Shown here: one piece after another, positions 7,452 to 9,052 of the stretch
Position numbering within the stretch: position 1 is the stretch's first letter
Layout: every line of letters begins with the position of its first letter
From: an uncultured Clostridia bacterium
GTDB taxonomy: Bacteria; Bacillota; Clostridia; Lachnospirales; Lachnospiraceae
Reading direction: 5' to 3'
Assembly: GCA_947178045.1 (NCBI GenBank)
Contig: CAMWWR010000046.1
Span: 1 to 9,052 of the forward strand
DNA length: 9,052 nt
Notes under the pieces: generated by a model
Told to the model about the DNA's origin: nothing
Seen by the model: the letters and a program-made list of their open reading frames with translations, nothing else
Database searches by the model: none
Program-made: the position numbers and the translations under genes

Positions 7452-7469
7452 GCTGTTTTACGAAACAGC
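7452..7469 (-). promoter_or_regulatory. Hairpin in the chemoreceptor mRNA leader
   Basis: A perfect inverted repeat, GCTGTTT-TACG-AAACAGC, lies just after the predicted transcription start (about 7472) and before the ribosome binding site (7434-7440). It could be a 5'-stabilising hairpin or an operator. No T-tract follows, so it is not a terminator. Confidence 0.45.
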
Positions 7470-7478
7470 AGTGTTTTA

Positions 7479-7507
7479 ATCATAGCATCGAAACGGCGAA
7501 AGTGCAA
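7479..7507 (-). promoter_or_regulatory. Promoter of the chemoreceptor gene
   Basis: On the minus strand, TTGCAC (7507-7502) and TATGAT (7484-7479) are spaced by 17 bases, with TGC before the -10 element (extended -10). This is a strong vegetative sigma-A promoter. The expected start near 7472 leaves a leader of about 46 bases. No sigma-D (flagellar) type promoter was evident. Confidence 0.7.
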
Positions 7508-7521
7508 GAATTTCCTTTTTG

Positions 7522-7545
7522 GGAAACGCTGATAAAAGCGTTTCC
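7522..7545. promoter_or_regulatory. Palindromic operator with near-consensus cre site
   Basis: GGAAACGCT (7522-7530) and AGCGTTTCC (7537-7545) are a perfect inverted repeat around GATAAA. Bases 7533-7546 (TAAAAGCGTTTCCT) match the Gram-positive cre consensus TGWAAGCGYTWNCW at 13 of 14 positions, so CcpA binding is plausible. The centre lies about 61 bases upstream of the predicted chemoreceptor start and about 93 upstream of the predicted rhaB start, both typical activator positions. A further TTTCC at 7511-7515 can pair with the left arm. Because no rha regulator gene is in view, the bound protein is unknown. Confidence 0.55.
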
Positions 7546-7590
7546 TGCATTGAACTGTTACTACATATTCCATCGGAAATCCGAAAAGGA

Positions 7591-7620
7591 TTGCAAGGGC
7601 GATCTCCTTTGTGCTATAGT
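7591..7620 (+). promoter_or_regulatory. Promoter of the rhaBA operon
   Basis: TTGCAA (7591-7596) and TATAGT (7615-7620) are 18 bases apart, with TGC directly before the -10 element (extended -10). Transcription would start near 7627, about 30 bases before the rhaB start. A small inverted repeat, AATCC-GAAAA-GGATT (7578-7592), overlaps the first bases of the -35 element and could be a repressor site. Confidence 0.65.
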
Positions 7621-7656
7621 GGAATTATTATATATATCTTTAAGGAAGGTGATGTG

Positions 7657-8925
7657 ATGAAGCGTTATCTTGCGATCGATATCGGAGCGTCCTCGGGACG
7701 GCACATTGTGGGCTGGCGGGAGGATGGTCGGATACAGACCGAGGAGGTATACCGTTTTCCCAATTTTATGGAGGAGAAGGACGGGCATCTGATATGGGAC
7801 GCGGAGCGGCTGCTGCGGGAGGTAAAGGCAGGAATCTCCGCCGCCAGACGTCGTTTCAGTGATATTGTCAGCCTTTCCGTCGATACCTGGGGCGTGGATT
7901 ATGTGCTGCTGGAGGGCGACCGGGAGATTTTTCCGTGCTATGCCTACCGGGACGGCCGCACGGCGGAAGCCATCCGGCAGGTGCATGAGCTCGTGCCGTT
8001 TTCGGAGCTGTACGCCCGCACGGGCATTCAGTTTCAGAGCTTCAACACCATATATCAGCTTTTTGCGGACAAGAGCGCAGGGAGGCTGGAGAGGGCGACC
8101 GATTTTCTGCTTATGCCGGAGTATTTCATGTATAAACTGACCGGTGTAAAGACGCATGAATACACCGAGGCGACCACCACCGGCCTGGTGAATGCCGACA
8201 GCGGAGAATATGACGGGGAGCTTGCACAGAGGCTGGGTCTGCCGCAGCGGCTGTTTGGCCGCCTGTGCGCGCCGGGCACGGTGCTGGGGGAGTATGAGGG
8301 AATTCGGGTCGTGCTCTGTGCCACGCACGATACGGCGTCCGCCGTGGAGGGCATCAATGTGCCGGAGGATGCAATCTTCCTCTCCAGCGGTACATGGTCG
8401 CTCCTCGGGGCAAAAATCGCGCGGGCCGTCACAACAAAGGAGAGTCTTGACGCCAATTTCACCAACGAGGGCGGCGTGGGCTATATCCGGTATCTGAGAA
8501 ATATCATGGGGCTGTGGATCATTCAGCAGCTGCAGAAGCAGCTCGGTATTGGCTTTTCGGAGATGGTGGAGCTGGCGCGCGGCAGCCGGTACATAAAAAT
8601 CTTCGATGTGAACGACGCGCGTTTTATGGCGCCGGCGGATATGAAGGCGGAGCTTTTGTCGGCGCTGGGCGACGAAGGGCTGACGGACGCCGATGTGATC
8701 AACAGCGTGTACCATTCTCTGGCACACAGCTACGGCGAAGCCGTCCGGGAGCTGGAGAATCTGACCGGGCAGGTGAGAAGCGGGCTGTACATTGCCGGGG
8801 GCGGCGCAAAAAACGAGTATTTGAATGAGCTGACCGCGGCGTATACGAAAAAGAAGGTGACTGCCCTGCCCGTTGAGGCGACGGCGCTGGGCAATCTGAA
8901 AATTCAGATGGAGGTGGACGAATGA
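7657..8925 (+). CDS. rhaB: L-rhamnulokinase
   Basis: This 422-residue FGGY-family kinase phosphorylates L-rhamnulose to L-rhamnulose 1-phosphate with ATP in the cytoplasm, the second step of L-rhamnose breakdown. It matches known RhaB along its length: [12 protein letters not shown] at the start (phosphate-binding turn about 10-15), [12 protein letters not shown] (74-85), CYAYRDGRT (94-102), [14 protein letters not shown] (122-135), [12 protein letters not shown] (168-179), HDTASAV with the probable catalytic Asp225, [10 protein letters not shown] (242-251) and [10 protein letters not shown] (282-291). The [10 protein letters not shown] segment (381-390) and PVEATALGN (405-413) belong to the C-terminal domain. 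The start at 7657 has AAGGAAGGTG upstream and the family N-terminus. Many RhaB proteins have about 460-490 residues; this one stops eight residues after ATALGN, so the usual C-terminal helices are missing. The stop overlaps the rhaA start by four bases (ATGA). Confidence 0.93.
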   Translation: MKRYLAIDIGASSGRHIVGWREDGRIQTEEVYRFPNFMEEKDGHLIWDAERLLREVKAGISAARRRFSDIVSLSVDTWGVDYVLLEGDREIFPCYAYRDGRTAEAIRQVHELVPFSELYARTGIQFQSFNTIYQLFADKSAGRLERATDFLLMPEYFMYKLTGVKTHEYTEATTTGLVNADSGEYDGELAQRLGLPQRLFGRLCAPGTVLGEYEGIRVVLCATHDTASAVEGINVPEDAIFLSSGTWSLLGAKIARAVTTKESLDANFTNEGGVGYIRYLRNIMGLWIIQQLQKQLGIGFSEMVELARGSRYIKIFDVNDARFMAPADMKAELLSALGDEGLTDADVINSVYHSLAHSYGEAVRELENLTGQVRSGLYIAGGGAKNEYLNELTAAYTKKKVTALPVEATALGNLKIQMEVDE

Positions 8926-9052
8926 GCTACATGGATGCGAAACAGGCGTATGCCGCCGTCGGCGTGGATACGGACGCGGCGATCGCGAAACTGAGGGAGG
9001 TTCCGGTCTCTCTGCACTGCTGGCAGGGAGACGATGTCAGAGGATTTGATAC
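8922..9052 (+). CDS. rhaA: L-rhamnose isomerase, 5' part only
   Basis: This frame begins at ATG 8922, overlapping the rhaB stop codon, with GGAGGT at 8910-8915 inside the end of rhaB as its ribosome binding site. It runs off the window after 43 codons. The product starts [20 protein letters not shown] and contains [20 protein letters not shown], the highly typical N-terminus of RhaA, the metal-dependent enzyme that converts L-rhamnose to L-rhamnulose in the cytoplasm. Translation is probably coupled to rhaB, whose product uses the isomerase product. The active-site metal ligands lie beyond the window, so only the N-terminal identity can be judged. Confidence 0.9.
   Translation, partial: MSYMDAKQAYAAVGVDTDAAIAKLREVPVSLHCWQGDDVRGFD

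Noticed and set aside
7427..7573. 49-residue N-terminal extension of the chemoreceptor
   Set aside because: It would cross the predicted promoter and the leader hairpin. The ATG at 7426 has a well-spaced ribosome binding site just before the first membrane helix region.
7519..7656. 46-residue N-terminal extension of rhaB
   Set aside because: The added residues run through the predicted promoter and operator. The ATG at 7657 has a strong ribosome binding site and the conserved family N-terminus.
6755..7657. Plus-strand 300-codon frame and other plus-strand frames across 5555-7300
   Set aside because: They are antisense to the chemoreceptor, whose domains are unmistakable on the minus strand, and they show no conserved motifs.
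7561..8727. Minus-strand 388-codon frame opposite rhaB
   Set aside because: It is a shadow of rhaB with biased composition and no family resemblance.

Overview
The window looks like chromosomal DNA of a Clostridia-type Firmicute, most likely a fairly G+C-rich gut Lachnospiraceae. This rests on strong purine-rich Shine-Dalgarno sites, sigma-A type promoters with extended -10 elements, an APC permease fused to universal-stress domains, a sigma/anti-sigma pair of the type common in that family, and an L-rhamnose operon. The species cannot be named from the sequence.

Layout, left to right. Bases 1-231 hold the end (or all) of an unrecognised plus-strand gene. Bases 399-1391 encode a WYL-domain transcriptional regulator. 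A short promoter and structured-leader region (about 1402-1560) precedes a large membrane protein (1574-3838), an APC-superfamily amino-acid permease with two C-terminal USP domains. After a hairpin at 3871-3900 the composition becomes A+T-rich. Bases 4037-5371 form a tightly overlapped cassette of a small sigma-70 family factor, a single-pass membrane protein with an extracellular Ig-like domain (likely its anti-sigma or sensor), and a 41-residue putative secreted peptide. An intrinsic terminator lies inside the peptide reading frame. A methyl-accepting chemotaxis receptor (7426 down to 5420) runs convergently on the minus strand. It shares a 230-base divergent promoter region with the plus-strand L-rhamnose genes rhaB (7657-8925) and rhaA (8922 to past the window end).

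How the parts relate. The rhaB and rhaA products phosphorylate L-rhamnulose and isomerise L-rhamnose; rhaA overlaps rhaB by four bases. The chemoreceptor and rhaB have back-to-back promoters with a perfect 9+9 bp palindrome between them that contains a near-consensus cre site, so chemotaxis and sugar use may be co-regulated. The sigma/anti-sigma/peptide cassette differs in composition from both sides and is bracketed by hairpins, so it looks like an acquired, self-contained signalling unit. It is the best candidate here for something not well described. No tRNA, rRNA, CRISPR array, transposase or integrase was seen.
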